NCBI RefSeq assembly: GCF_019145475.1
Contig: NZ_JAHTKI010000007.1
Location: 1-64,000 of the forward strand
Origin: Pseudomonas botevensis
GTDB lineage: Bacteria > Pseudomonadota > Gammaproteobacteria > Pseudomonadales > Pseudomonadaceae
Direction of reading: 5' to 3'
DNA length: 64,000 bases
The notes below the pieces were generated by a model. It saw nothing but the letters and a program-made list of their open reading frames with translations. It searched no databases and had not been told where the DNA came from. A program made the translations under genes and the position numbers. Of the stretch, positions 26,140 through 35,800 are shown one piece after another. Position 1 is the first letter of the stretch, and every line of letters begins with the position of its first letter.

Positions 26140-27936
26140 CTATTTGGCCTTGCCGGGCAATACCGCTCCCAGCACCTGTTTGGCCGTTTGCACGATGACA
26201 CCGGCTTCGTCGGGATCGCCCTTGAGCAGCGTGGTGGCGAATTTTTTTGCCTGTTCCAATTTGATATGCGGTGGCAGCGGCGGCACGTTCGGGTCAGTCT
26301 TGAACTCGATCACCACCGGTACGTCCGAGGCCAGCGCCTGCTCCCAGGCAGCGGCCACGTCTTCTTCGCGATCGACAAAAATACCCTTGAGACCGATGGA
26401 AATGGCGAACAGGTGGTACGGCACATCCGGAATGCTCTGCGAGGCGACGAACTTCGGATCACCCTCCATGACGCGTTGCTCCCAAGTGACCTGATTCAAG
26501 TCCTCGTTGTTGAACACCGCGCAGATCCATTTCGGGCTGTCCCACTGTCGCCAGTACTTGGCGACCGTTATCAGTTCGGCCATGTTGTTCATTTGCATCG
26601 CGCCATCGCCGACCAGGGCAATCACCGGCCGCTGCGGGAAGGCGAACTTTGCCGCTATCGCATACGGCACGGCCGCGCCCATGGAGGCCAGGCCACCGGA
26701 GAGCGAGCACTTCATGCCTTTGCGGATTTTCAGGTCACGGGCGAACCAGTTGGCACAAGAGCCGGAATCACTGGTGATGATGGCCTGCTCGGGCAAGCGT
26801 GGAGACAACTCATACACCACCCGTTGCGGATTGACCGGATCGGCCTTGGCCATGGCGCGTTTCTCAAGCGTTTTTTCCCAAGTGGCGCGCCAGCCCTCGA
26901 TCTTTTTGCGCCATTTGCGTCGGGATTTGTGTTCAAGTAGCGGTGCCAGCGCCGCGAGGGTTTCGGCGGCATCACCCACCAAGTTGACTTCCATCGGATA
27001 GCGCAGGCCGAGCATGTCGGGCTGCAAGTCGATCTGCACTCCGCGCGCCTGGCCCTCTCTGGGCAAGAATTCGGCATAGGGAAAGCCCGAGCCGATCATC
27101 AGCAGGGTGTCGCATTCGGTCATCAGCTTGTAGCTCGGCTCGGTGCCGAGCAGACCGATACTGCCGGTGACCCAGGGCAATTCATCCGGCAACACGGCTT
27201 TGCCGAGCAGTGCCTTGGCGACCCCGGCACCAAGTTTTTCGGCAATCGCAAACACTTCATCACTCGCCCCCAGCGCACCGGCACCCACCAGAATCGCCAC
27301 CTTCTCGCCCGCGTTCAGCACCTCGGCCGCGCGTTGCAGATCCGTATCATAAGGCAGCACTTTCGGCTTGCTGTAACCGACCCCGGAATGTGCCGTTCCG
27401 TGTGCTCGCGCCGGGGCCTTGTACTCGATATCCTGCAAGTCATTCGGCAGGACCAGTGCGGTCACCCGCCGCTCGCCAATCGCCGTGCGCACCGCACGAT
27501 CCAGCAGATGGCGCACCTGTGCAGGTGCCGAAGCCTGCTGCACAAAAGCCCCGGCGACGTCCTTGAACATCGAAACCAGGTCCAGCTCCTGTTGATAGTG
27601 GCTGCCCAGCGCCGTACGCGCTTGCTGACCAACGATCGCCAGCACCGGCATGTGATCGAGTCGGGCGTCGTACAGACCGGTGATCAAGTGCGATGCGCCG
27701 GGGCCTGAGGTTGCGATGCATACGCCCAGTTCACCCGTGAACTTGGCGTGGGCCGAGGCCATGAACGCGGCCATTTCTTCATGTCGGGCCTGCACGAACT
27801 CGATCTTGCCCTGCGCACGGCTCAGCGCGCCGAAGCCCCCGTTGATGCCGTCCCCCGGATAACCAAAGATTCGTGTCACGCCCCATTGGCTGAGCCGCTC
27901 GACCAGAAAATCGCCCACTGTGGCTGTCATGTCCAA
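26140..27936 (-). CDS. ThDP-dependent enzyme, pyruvate oxidase/acetolactate synthase family
   Basis: 598 aa. All three family domains are visible. The PYR domain has the catalytic glutamate in ARHEEMAAFMASAHAK and TSGPGASHLITGLYDA. The central domain has an Rossmann-like block with VAILVGAGALGA. The PP domain has the ThDP/Mg motif GDGAMQMNNMAELITVAKYW...NNED. Closest in character to pyruvate oxidase/PoxB-type proteins, which pass electrons from pyruvate to quinone in the membrane, but acetolactate synthase-like activity cannot be ruled out. It ends 18 bases before cydA on the same strand, which fits a coupling of pyruvate oxidation to the bd oxidase. Confidence 0.88.
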   Translation of the reverse strand: MDMTATVGDFLVERLSQWGVTRIFGYPGDGINGGFGALSRAQGKIEFVQARHEEMAAFMASAHAKFTGELGVCIATSGPGASHLITGLYDARLDHMPVLAIVGQQARTALGSHYQQELDLVSMFKDVAGAFVQQASAPAQVRHLLDRAVRTAIGERRVTALVLPNDLQDIEYKAPARAHGTAHSGVGYSKPKVLPYDTDLQRAAEVLNAGEKVAILVGAGALGASDEVFAIAEKLGAGVAKALLGKAVLPDELPWVTGSIGLLGTEPSYKLMTECDTLLMIGSGFPYAEFLPREGQARGVQIDLQPDMLGLRYPMEVNLVGDAAETLAALAPLLEHKSRRKWRKKIEGWRATWEKTLEKRAMAKADPVNPQRVVYELSPRLPEQAIITSDSGSCANWFARDLKIRKGMKCSLSGGLASMGAAVPYAIAAKFAFPQRPVIALVGDGAMQMNNMAELITVAKYWRQWDSPKWICAVFNNEDLNQVTWEQRVMEGDPKFVASQSIPDVPYHLFAISIGLKGIFVDREEDVAAAWEQALASDVPVVIEFKTDPNVPPLPPHIKLEQAKKFATTLLKGDPDEAGVIVQTAKQVLGAVLPGKAK

Positions 27937-28038
27937 CCTCGCTTTCGCATTACGAATGGCTTCCCCGGCACGCCTGTAGCGCAGGCAGACCCGGAAGATG
28001 TAAAGGTCTGGACAGCCCGGCGGACAGCGAAGTTTCGA

Positions 28039-28977
28039 TTAGTTGCGAGTAACCGTGAGCAGGGTTACGGCAATGCGCTCGACCTGTTCGTAGCCAGGTT
28101 TAAGCAGCTCTTCACCGAAGACGTCCGGATCAAGCTCTTCGTAAGTCCAACTGAAATCAGTGCCCGGCAACGCTTCAACCTGGGCCAGAAAAGGGTCCGC
28201 GCCGTGCAGCATGGCGACACCGGTGTACAGCAGCAGCGTGCCCCCCGCCTTCAAGCGTGGCAGCGCCTCGCGCACGATGCGCACCGACAGTGCTTCGCCC
28301 AAAGCGCCGCCGCCGTGCCGGTAGGCACGTTGCTGTTGATCGTTCATGTAGGGGGGATTGGCTACCACCAGATCGAACTGGCCTTCGACACTCGCCAACA
28401 GATCGCTGTGGTAGATGGCGATGTTATCGGTGCCGGCCAACCCGGCATTGACGGCGCTCAGGCGTAACGCATGCGGGTTGATGTCGACCGCGACCACCTG
28501 AGCCTCAGGTTGCGCTCGGGCAATCAGCACTGCGCCAACGCCGGCCCCACAACCGATATCTACCGCGCGCTGGGCCGGAACCGTTCGCCGTTGCAGATGG
28601 GCCTCGATGACCCGGGCAAACCGATAAGTGTCCGGACCGAAAAACACCGCATCACTCTGGCTGGTGGGATAGGCTGAATGCACGAACAGCAGGTCATTCA
28701 ACGACGACCAGCGAACCGTGCTGCGCCACAGCGCGCCTTGTTGCTCAAGTATTCCAGCGCGCTCCAGCGCCTGAAATTGTTCAGCCGAAAATAGTCCTTT
28801 ATCGAAGGGCATCGACCAGCCGAAGACATCGCGCTGATCCATCGCCAAGGGCCGGTCCGCCCGTTGCATAACCCGCTCGTGGGTCAAAGGCGTCGGGGTG
28901 ATGAACCGGTAACCGTTCTTGCGCAAGCGCATGCCCAGCTCAAGCAATTCGCGATCGACCCGCTGTTGTGCTGTCAT
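28039..28977 (-). CDS. Class I SAM-dependent methyltransferase with NPPY motif
   Basis: 312 aa. The SAM-binding motif I is AVDIGCGAGVGAVLIARAQP (about residue 140), followed by VVAVDINPHAL. The NPPY motif VVANPPYMND is typical of N-methyltransferases acting on Gln, Asn or adenine, such as HemK/PrmC- and RlmG-like enzymes. The N-terminal 100 residues are a separate substrate-recognition part. It is encoded 17 bases after the diiron-type protein, suggesting cotranscription. The substrate is unknown. Confidence 0.9.
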   Translation of the reverse strand: MTAQQRVDRELLELGMRLRKNGYRFITPTPLTHERVMQRADRPLAMDQRDVFGWSMPFDKGLFSAEQFQALERAGILEQQGALWRSTVRWSSLNDLLFVHSAYPTSQSDAVFFGPDTYRFARVIEAHLQRRTVPAQRAVDIGCGAGVGAVLIARAQPEAQVVAVDINPHALRLSAVNAGLAGTDNIAIYHSDLLASVEGQFDLVVANPPYMNDQQQRAYRHGGGALGEALSVRIVREALPRLKAGGTLLLYTGVAMLHGADPFLAQVEALPGTDFSWTYEELDPDVFGEELLKPGYEQVERIAVTLLTVTRN

Positions 28978-28993
28978 GGAACCTCCGGGATGT

Positions 28994-30364
28994 TCAGCGC
29001 AGGACTTTGCGCAAATGCATGAATCGGCGCGTGGCGTAAAGTCCTGCAGGGCGCCAGTGACGTTGTGGCGCCAGCCAGGGGATCAGGGTTTTCAGTTGCT
29101 CGAGCGGCGACTGCGTTTCCAGGGTCTTTTGCAGGGTCAGGGTTTCGCTGTCGCTGGCCTGCCCGACGTCCTCGCGGGCAGGCTTGTGCAACACTCGCGC
29201 ACGCTGTTTAGCGTCCTCCCAGCCGTCGGCGATCCAGTCATGTATCAGCTGTTTTTCGTAGGCGCTGAACACCCCGAACATCACCGCCGAACTGCCATCG
29301 ATCAATTGCCAGAAGCGGCTATCGACCGGATCCTCGCCGCGCTTGATCCAGCCTTTGCGGATCAATGCGTCGAGAAAAGCCCCCATGTGACCCGGCGTCG
29401 CCAGCCACTGATTGACGGTGCGGTTTTCGATCCGGCAGTAATCGGAATGCATATGCCGACCGAATATGCATTTACGCTCCAGCATTTTCAGCACTTCATG
29501 CTGCAAGTCGAACCCCTGGATCACTGCAGTCGAGCCCAGTCCGAGATCGTTCAGCCGGTAGCCCAACGTCATGCGCCGATAGAGTGCGGCTCGCTGTTCC
29601 CCCGCAGGCAGCAAGTCATGCAGAGCCTGCACGGCGCGGTGGGCGTGCCCGGTGCTGGCGTTGTCGATGGTCACATGCAGGCGAAAGTAATGCGGATCGA
29701 TGCCCAATTCACGCAGTTCGTAAGCGCTGATCAACAGGTGCAGCGGCAATTGCTCGTAGCCAAGGTTGTAGCCGATGACTTCGGGCAACAACGAATCGCC
29801 GCAATGCCCCAACGCCAGCTGTATTGCGCCTTGCAGAAAGTACTCATCGCCAAGGTCCGACAGATCATCACAGGCATGCTCAGCCAATAGCTGACGATAG
29901 ATCAGCACATGGTTCTGCCTCGGCACGCCCTCGCCCAGCTCTTCGAGATAGATCTCTTGCAAGTGATCGAAGCGAACGTCTTGCCAGTGGTTCAGCACAC
30001 CCGCCAACCAGGCGCCATCGACCAATTTCGTCGGTCCGACATGCTGCACAAAGTACAGGGCATGGGATTTGTTCTGAAAATAGCGGCGCCCTTCTCCCGC
30101 CTGCCGAGACGCGAGGTAGCTCGCGTATTGCGCGGCGACGGCGGCACAACGGGCCTCCGACCACTGAAAGAGTTGCTCGGGATCGGCAGGTAACTCATTG
30201 GCAATGTCTCGTGCGGCCGCCAGATGCTGCTTCACAAAGGCATAGGCAATGGTGCTGGCCTCAGGATCATGCTTGAGCAGTTTTTCGTAGATCTCACGAT
30301 TCGGATGGTTCGGTCTCTCGTGAAGCGCGACAGGCATGGTGCTCGGGCACTCTATCGATGTCAT
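28994..30364 (-). CDS. Haem-oxygenase-like diiron (iron-containing redox enzyme family) protein
   Basis: 456 aa from the ATG at 30364 (MTSIECPSTMPVALHERPNH), preferred to an ATG at 30406 because GGGGA lies upstream. The C-terminal ~350 residues are all-helical, with histidines and acidic residues in order (HALYFVQHVGPTKLVDG; IYLEELGEG; LGHCGDSLLPEVIGYN; HYFRLHVTIDNASTGHAHR) that resemble the metal sites of haem-oxygenase-like diiron oxidases. These enzymes cleave or oxidise small amino-acid-derived or fatty substrates (family knowledge). It is followed by a methyltransferase in the same orientation, so the pair may modify one metabolite. Confidence 0.72.
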   Translation of the reverse strand: MTSIECPSTMPVALHERPNHPNREIYEKLLKHDPEASTIAYAFVKQHLAAARDIANELPADPEQLFQWSEARCAAVAAQYASYLASRQAGEGRRYFQNKSHALYFVQHVGPTKLVDGAWLAGVLNHWQDVRFDHLQEIYLEELGEGVPRQNHVLIYRQLLAEHACDDLSDLGDEYFLQGAIQLALGHCGDSLLPEVIGYNLGYEQLPLHLLISAYELRELGIDPHYFRLHVTIDNASTGHAHRAVQALHDLLPAGEQRAALYRRMTLGYRLNDLGLGSTAVIQGFDLQHEVLKMLERKCIFGRHMHSDYCRIENRTVNQWLATPGHMGAFLDALIRKGWIKRGEDPVDSRFWQLIDGSSAVMFGVFSAYEKQLIHDWIADGWEDAKQRARVLHKPAREDVGQASDSETLTLQKTLETQSPLEQLKTLIPWLAPQRHWRPAGLYATRRFMHLRKVLR

Positions 30365-30550
30365 GGAGCTATCCCCTGTGAAGGCGACAAATGGAACGTC
30401 ATACACAGGAGAGGAAAAGGCTCAGGGAAAATTCCTTTTATTTGCATGAGCGGCAGCGGCGCATTGAACGTTGCGAACCCGGTAGTCATTCAGGCTGAAC
30501 CTTTGCTCGCCGCCTCCCCCCAAAACCTTTACAACCGATGGAGGTGCAGC

Positions 30551-30772
30551 ATGGAAACCACATATTTTCTGATCGGCGGCGCAGTGATCGTCCTGCTGCT
30601 CGATTTATGGATCATCAATAGCGTGTTCAGAAGCGACAGCCCTATGTTGAGCAAAATCTGGTGGTCGGCACTTGTTCTGCTGCTGCCGATAGTGGGAGCG
30701 CTCATCTGGGGCATCACGGGACCCCGAGGCGTCACCAAAGGACCTTCTTCACCGGAACACAGCAAAGGCTGA
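30551..30772 (+). CDS. PLDc_N-type small membrane protein
   Basis: 73 aa from the ATG at 30551, after a GGAGG site. It consists of two transmembrane helices (YFLIGGAVIVLLLDLWIINSVF and WWSALVLLLPIVGALIWGI) with the DLWIINSVFRSD...KIWWSALVLLLPIVGALIW arrangement of the phospholipase D nuclease N-terminal domain family, ending in a short soluble GPRGVTKG tail. The enzyme part is absent, as in many stand-alone members. Role unknown; predicted inner membrane. Confidence 0.85.
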   Translation: METTYFLIGGAVIVLLLDLWIINSVFRSDSPMLSKIWWSALVLLLPIVGALIWGITGPRGVTKGPSSPEHSKG

Positions 30773-30809
30773 ATTGTGCCGATCCATTCATTGAACAGGA
30801 CACGCCGCT

Positions 30810-31334
30810 TTGCCAAGAATCCTCACCAGCCAGACCAGTGAAAGCGAACTCACGGAACACAACGCCAAGATGTTCGGCTCGCCAAAAGAGCGACTGGATT
30901 TCTATCGTCGTGAAATCCAGTACGAGACCAGCATCCTGGCCAACCGTACCGACGCCTATCTTGCCGCCCAGTCTTTTCTGGTGATCGCTTTTGCATCCAG
31001 CATGGGCAATCTCAACCCCGAGTGGGGCAAGCTGTTCACCCTCGCGGTGCCACCCTTTCTCGCGCTGCTGGGATTACTCAGCTCACTCAACGCATGGCCC
31101 GGTATTCGGGCGGCGTATGACATCATCGACCATTGGTATTTCAAGCAGAGTCAGTTGCTGCGCAGCGAGCCGCTGATGGGCCTGGCGTACGACGAATCGC
31201 CGCTGTTCAGCGAACGTGAGTCGACTCACAAGGGCTATCGCAAAGCACTGTTGTTTTCGGTGCGCACGCCGTGGATTTTCGCAACGTTCTGGATAGTGCT
31301 CGGATTCTGGAGCGTGTACATCCAGGTAGCCTGA
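30810..31334 (+). CDS. Predicted membrane protein with a TTG start
   Basis: 174 aa starting with TTG at 30810 (MPRILTSQTSESELTEHNAK) after an AGGA site; an ATG at 30870 has none. About 50 soluble residues with KERLDFYRREIQYETSILANRT are followed by two helices (YLAAQSFLVIAFASSMG and LFTLAVPPFLALLGLLSSL), a charged loop with DHWYFKQSQLLR, and a third hydrophobic helix near the C-terminus (FATFWIVLGFWSVYIQV). I do not recognise the family. It begins 37 bases after the PLDc_N gene and reads the same way, so it is probably cotranscribed. Confidence 0.75.
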   Translation: MPRILTSQTSESELTEHNAKMFGSPKERLDFYRREIQYETSILANRTDAYLAAQSFLVIAFASSMGNLNPEWGKLFTLAVPPFLALLGLLSSLNAWPGIRAAYDIIDHWYFKQSQLLRSEPLMGLAYDESPLFSERESTHKGYRKALLFSVRTPWIFATFWIVLGFWSVYIQVA

Positions 31335-31421
31335 GCGTCACGCCCTCCTCCCGTCGGATTCGCTGAACGCCACAGCGAGGCAGGTGCTCAACGTTGAAAC
31401 AGCCCATGGAAGACCCTCGCC

Positions 31422-31670
31422 ATGAACGCCTTCAAGAATCTGCTCACAGCCACACAAGAAATGAAGCTTCAGGCACTCGACTGCTGGTATTGCGCACTGG
31501 ACAACCAGCTCTTGCGCATGGACTGCCCGAATGACTACCACGATGAATTATTGCGCCAGTGCGATGAGATGCATCGTCAGCAAATCGTGACATGGGAAGA
31601 GTGGAGAGACCTGCGTATCGAGGCCGATCAGGCCTATCTGCGTGCAATCGCCGGTGACGATTATCACTAG
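31422..31670 (+). CDS. Small hypothetical protein (82 aa)
   Basis: 82 aa, acidic, no signal or membrane part. It contains repeated Trp/Tyr/Cys-rich stretches (LDCWYCALDNQLLRMDCPNDYHDE) and an HRQQIVTWEEWRDL block. Reads in the same direction as the following YbdK-like gene, with its stop 33 bases before that start. Function unknown. Its lack of stop codons and a moderate ribosome site support a real gene. Confidence 0.7.
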   Translation: MNAFKNLLTATQEMKLQALDCWYCALDNQLLRMDCPNDYHDELLRQCDEMHRQQIVTWEEWRDLRIEADQAYLRAIAGDDYH

Positions 31671-31703
31671 GCGCCCGGCTGGCGTACCACCAGGAGCATG
31701 GTC

Positions 31704-32819
31704 ATGAGCGAAGGCCCGCGATTCGGCATCGAAGAGGAATACTTCATCACTGATCTGGCGTCCCGTGTCATGGTGGGTCAGCCCTGCCGTGGGGCCATCC
31801 AGGCATGCCGGGATGCGCTGGGCGAACACTTTGCTTTTGAAATGTTTCAGGGACAGATCGAGGTCGCCTCGCCGATTTTCACTACTCTGGGCCAGGCCAC
31901 CGATTACCTTGCCGGCGCCCGCGAGGCCGTGAGCCGCAGCCTGCAGCCGTATGGACTGAGCGCCATCAGCGTCGGCAGTCACCCGCTCGCCGATTGGCGA
32001 ACGCAGATGCCGACCGATAAAGAACACTTCCAGCAGATCTTCCGCAACTACGGCCATGTTGCCCACCGCAGCGTGTTATCAGGGCTGCATGTACATGTCG
32101 AGGTGACCGCCCCTGTCGACCGGGTACAAGTCATGAACGAGGTCTTGCCCTGGACGCCCCTGTTGCTGGCCTTGAGTTGTTCATCGCCATTCTGGGACGG
32201 TGCGGACAGCGGCTTCATGAGTTTCCGCCAGACGCTGTGCGATGAATGGCCGCGCATGGGCATTCCTCCGCTGTTTGCCGGTCAGCACGATTACGACACT
32301 CACATTGCCCTGCTCATGCGCACAGGCATCATCAAGCGACCGAGCGAATGCTGGTGGGCACTGCGCCCGTGCGCCAGATTCCCCACACTGGAATTGCGCA
32401 TGACCGACGCCTGTCCCCGTCTGGCCGATGCCCTTACCCTCGCCTCGCTTTATCGATTGCTGATTGCCTACGCCCTGGAGCAGAAGCTACCGGGTGCTTC
32501 GTACACGCCGACCTCACGAATCCTGCTTGAGGAAAACCGCTGGAGAGCAAAACGCTCGGGCCTTCAGGGCGCCTTTCTCATCGAAGGCCACGAGCAGACT
32601 TTTTCCATCGCACAGTGGCTGGAACATGCCGATCAGGTCATGGGCTCTACCGCTGAGCGGATGCAGATGCATGACATCTTTGATCAGGTACGCGAGATGA
32701 TTGCCGCCGGCACGAGTGCCGATCGTCAACGGAAAATCTTTCGCCAAGGGCTGAATGACAGACTCCCGACGCCGCTCGCACTGGCGCAAGTGGTAGACCA
32801 TTTATTACAGGAGACATGA
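31704..32819 (+). CDS. YbdK-type carboxylate-amine ligase (GCS2 family)
   Basis: 371 aa starting at the ATG at 31704, 8-9 bases after AGGAG (the ATG at 31698 is too close to it). It has the family blocks GIEEEYFITDLASR, MFQGQIEVASP, GLHVHVEV, and the LELRMTDACP region near the active site. The GCS2/YbdK family makes gamma-glutamyl-type amide bonds with ATP and has weak glutamate-cysteine ligase activity in known members. Cytoplasmic. It sits after a set of small stress-type genes, but no partner identifies its natural substrate. Confidence 0.92.
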   Translation: MSEGPRFGIEEEYFITDLASRVMVGQPCRGAIQACRDALGEHFAFEMFQGQIEVASPIFTTLGQATDYLAGAREAVSRSLQPYGLSAISVGSHPLADWRTQMPTDKEHFQQIFRNYGHVAHRSVLSGLHVHVEVTAPVDRVQVMNEVLPWTPLLLALSCSSPFWDGADSGFMSFRQTLCDEWPRMGIPPLFAGQHDYDTHIALLMRTGIIKRPSECWWALRPCARFPTLELRMTDACPRLADALTLASLYRLLIAYALEQKLPGASYTPTSRILLEENRWRAKRSGLQGAFLIEGHEQTFSIAQWLEHADQVMGSTAERMQMHDIFDQVREMIAAGTSADRQRKIFRQGLNDRLPTPLALAQVVDHLLQET

Positions 32820-32875
32820 GGATCATCGACACACGATCCTCATTGCCTTGCCAATACATGAAACGTCTGCATCAC

Positions 32876-35800
32876 TCACTTCAGCATGCTGCTACACAGT
32901 TCCTCGATTGTTTCTACCAACTCTTCATATTGCACCGGCTTGCTCAAGTGCCGATCAAAGCCTGAAGTTCTGGCTTTCTGTACTTCAGCCGCCACGCCAT
33001 AACCCGTCAAAGCGATCGCCGGGGTAAATTTGTGCAATTTGGTCTGACGCAACGCCTGAATCAGCTCATGTCCGTCCATGACCGGCATGCCTATGTCGGA
33101 CAAAATGATGTCGTAATGCTCATCCGTCGCATTGCGCAAGGCAAGCAAGGGTTCACTGAAAGACTTGACCAGCGCATCTTCCATCTCAAGCAACATGCGC
33201 ATGACATCGACGACTTCTGGAGAGTCGTCCACCAGCAAGACCTTGAGACCCTTTAGCCGGCCTTTCTGCTCGGCCTTGGGTTCATTCTGATCGACATCGA
33301 TGGTTTGATCCGACAGCGGGAGCAAGACGGTGAAAGCGCAACCGTGGCCGAGTCCTGCGGACTTGACGCCGACCGAGCCGTCATGGGCCTGTACGAGTTG
33401 GCGAACGAGCGAAAGGCCGATGCCCAAGCCATCGCGTTGATGACTGTTCGTTCTCGGCTTGGCCTGGTTGAAAAGATCGAAAACATGTTCGATGTCCGCC
33501 GGTGCCAATCCGATGCCGTTGTCGATGATTTGCAGCCGTGCGTGACCGTCGTTCACGCCAAGAATCATCTGGATACGGGCATTCTGCTGGGTGAACTTCA
33601 GAGCGTTGTGCAGCAGGTTCCAGATGATCTGCTCCAGCCGTGTGGGATCGCCCTCGACCGGCACTGAAACGTCGGTTGACGGCGCGTCAAGGGTGATCTC
33701 GGCGCCGGGGTATTCCTCCACGACAACGGCATGGATGTCACGCACGATAATCGCCAGATCCAGCAACTGCGTCTTGAGCTTGAGTTTGCCGGTACGAATC
33801 CGTGCCACATCCAGCAGATCATCAATGATGCGTGCCTGGCTGGCGACGGCGTCACTGATGGTCGAAACGGCTTTACTGGCCTTTTCCGCGCTGCGCACCG
33901 AAGGCAGGCGACGCAGGATTTCGGTATTCAATTGAATCAGGTTGAGCGGGTGTTTCAACTCGTGCGACATGACGGCGAAAAACTCGTCCTTCATGTGGCT
34001 GGAAACCTGGTTTTCCGCCAGCTTCTTGCTTTGCTCTTCATGCAATCGTTTATGGCCGGTCAGATCACGGGCGATTTTGACGTAGCCCATGTCCGTTTCC
34101 GCCCGCAACAAGGTCACTTCGCCGCTGCAATAGAAACGGCTGCCGTCTTTGCGCACATGCCAGCGCTCATCCTCGCCGCGCCCGTGTTCACGAGCCTGAC
34201 GCAATTCATTTTCAGGAACCCCGGCTTTGCGGTCTTCGGGCGAGAACAACAAGTCGTAGTAGATGCCGATGACTTCAGTGCTCTTGTAACCGAAGATCAG
34301 CTCTGCACCGGTATTCCAGTCAGTGATTAGCCCCTGTTCATCAAGGATGATGATCGCGAAGTCGTGCGTGCTCTCTGCCACCAGGCGCATGCGTTCCTGA
34401 CCCAGACGCAAATCTTCTTCGGCCTCGCGGCGTTTGGTGATATCGATGAACGTCAACACCGTACCGTCGATGTGGTTTTCGCTGGAGCGGTAAGGCAACA
34501 GGCGTGCGATATACCAACGGTGATCGATGCTGCTGACCTCCCGCTCCATCATGTTCAGCGACTCGAACACCGAAGTCGCATCGTCCGCCAGTTGCGGGTA
34601 GTTGAGGCGATGGGTGATGTCGAGCAACGAGCGCCCGGTATCGACCGGCAACATGCTGAAAATGTCTGTCGCGCGCGGAGTGAACCAGCGGATATGCATG
34701 TTGCGATCAACGAAGACCGTCGCAATGTCGGTCGATGCGATAAGGTTCGCCAGGTAGTCATTGATTTTGTCGGTTTCTTCGACCTTGGTTTTCAGTTCGT
34801 AGTTGACCGTCAACAACTCTTCGTTGATCGATTGCAGCTCTTCCTTGCTGGTTTCCAGCTCTTCGGTGGCTGAGCGCAACTCCTCGTTGATAGCGTGCAT
34901 TTCCTCGTTGGAGGCCTTGAGCTCTTCACTGGAAGTCTCCGAGTGTTCGATCGTCTCCTGCAAATGCTCTTTGGTACGTTGCAACTCGTTTTCCAGGCTG
35001 GTGAGCACTTGGTTTTCGGTCTGCAGGTTCAATTCGAAACCTGGTCCGGCCTCGATCTGCGAGACACTGAACACGATCAAGCGCACGTCCTGTTCGGAAA
35101 TCTCGTCCTTGTGCGGCTGCACCATGATGTCGACGAAATAATCGCCTTGTGGATCCTGGATGCGAATTTTCCGTGACACGGTCGCTTTACCGCTCTGCTG
35201 CGCCTGGAATAGTGTCGTGCGCAATTCCAGGCGTAACTGGGGCATGACCAGCCCCAATACGTTGCGACTCATCTCGCCACCGATATAACGCAGAAACCGT
35301 CCAGCCCCTTCGCTCATGTGCAGAATATCGGCGTTGGCATCGACGATCAGGCTCGGCGGTAAACGCTGTTCCAGCGCGCGCTGATGAATATCGGCGTAAG
35401 CCACTTTGCGCGTTACCGGCACCATGGGCGGCGGCACAGACATGTTGAACGAAGTGAAACCGCCGCGCGGCATCGTTGGCGTACGCCGGCTGGCGGTCCC
35501 CGCCTTGGCACGGAAAATACGGTTGCGCTTATCGACTGGCGTAAACAGATCAGGGCAGGCGTCTGCAGATTCGGACGAACCGAGAAACAGATAGCCGCCA
35601 GGGCGCAAAGCGAAATGGAACATCTGCAGGATGTCGCGCTGAATTTCCCGTTCCAGATAGATCAGCAGGTTGCGGCAGACGATCAGGTCGATCTGTGAAA
35701 ACGGCGGGTCGGACAGCAGGCTGTGATTGGCGAAAAGAACCTTCTCGCGGATTTCCTTGCGCACCTTGAAGCGCTCGCCTTCCTTGACGAAGTACTGGCG

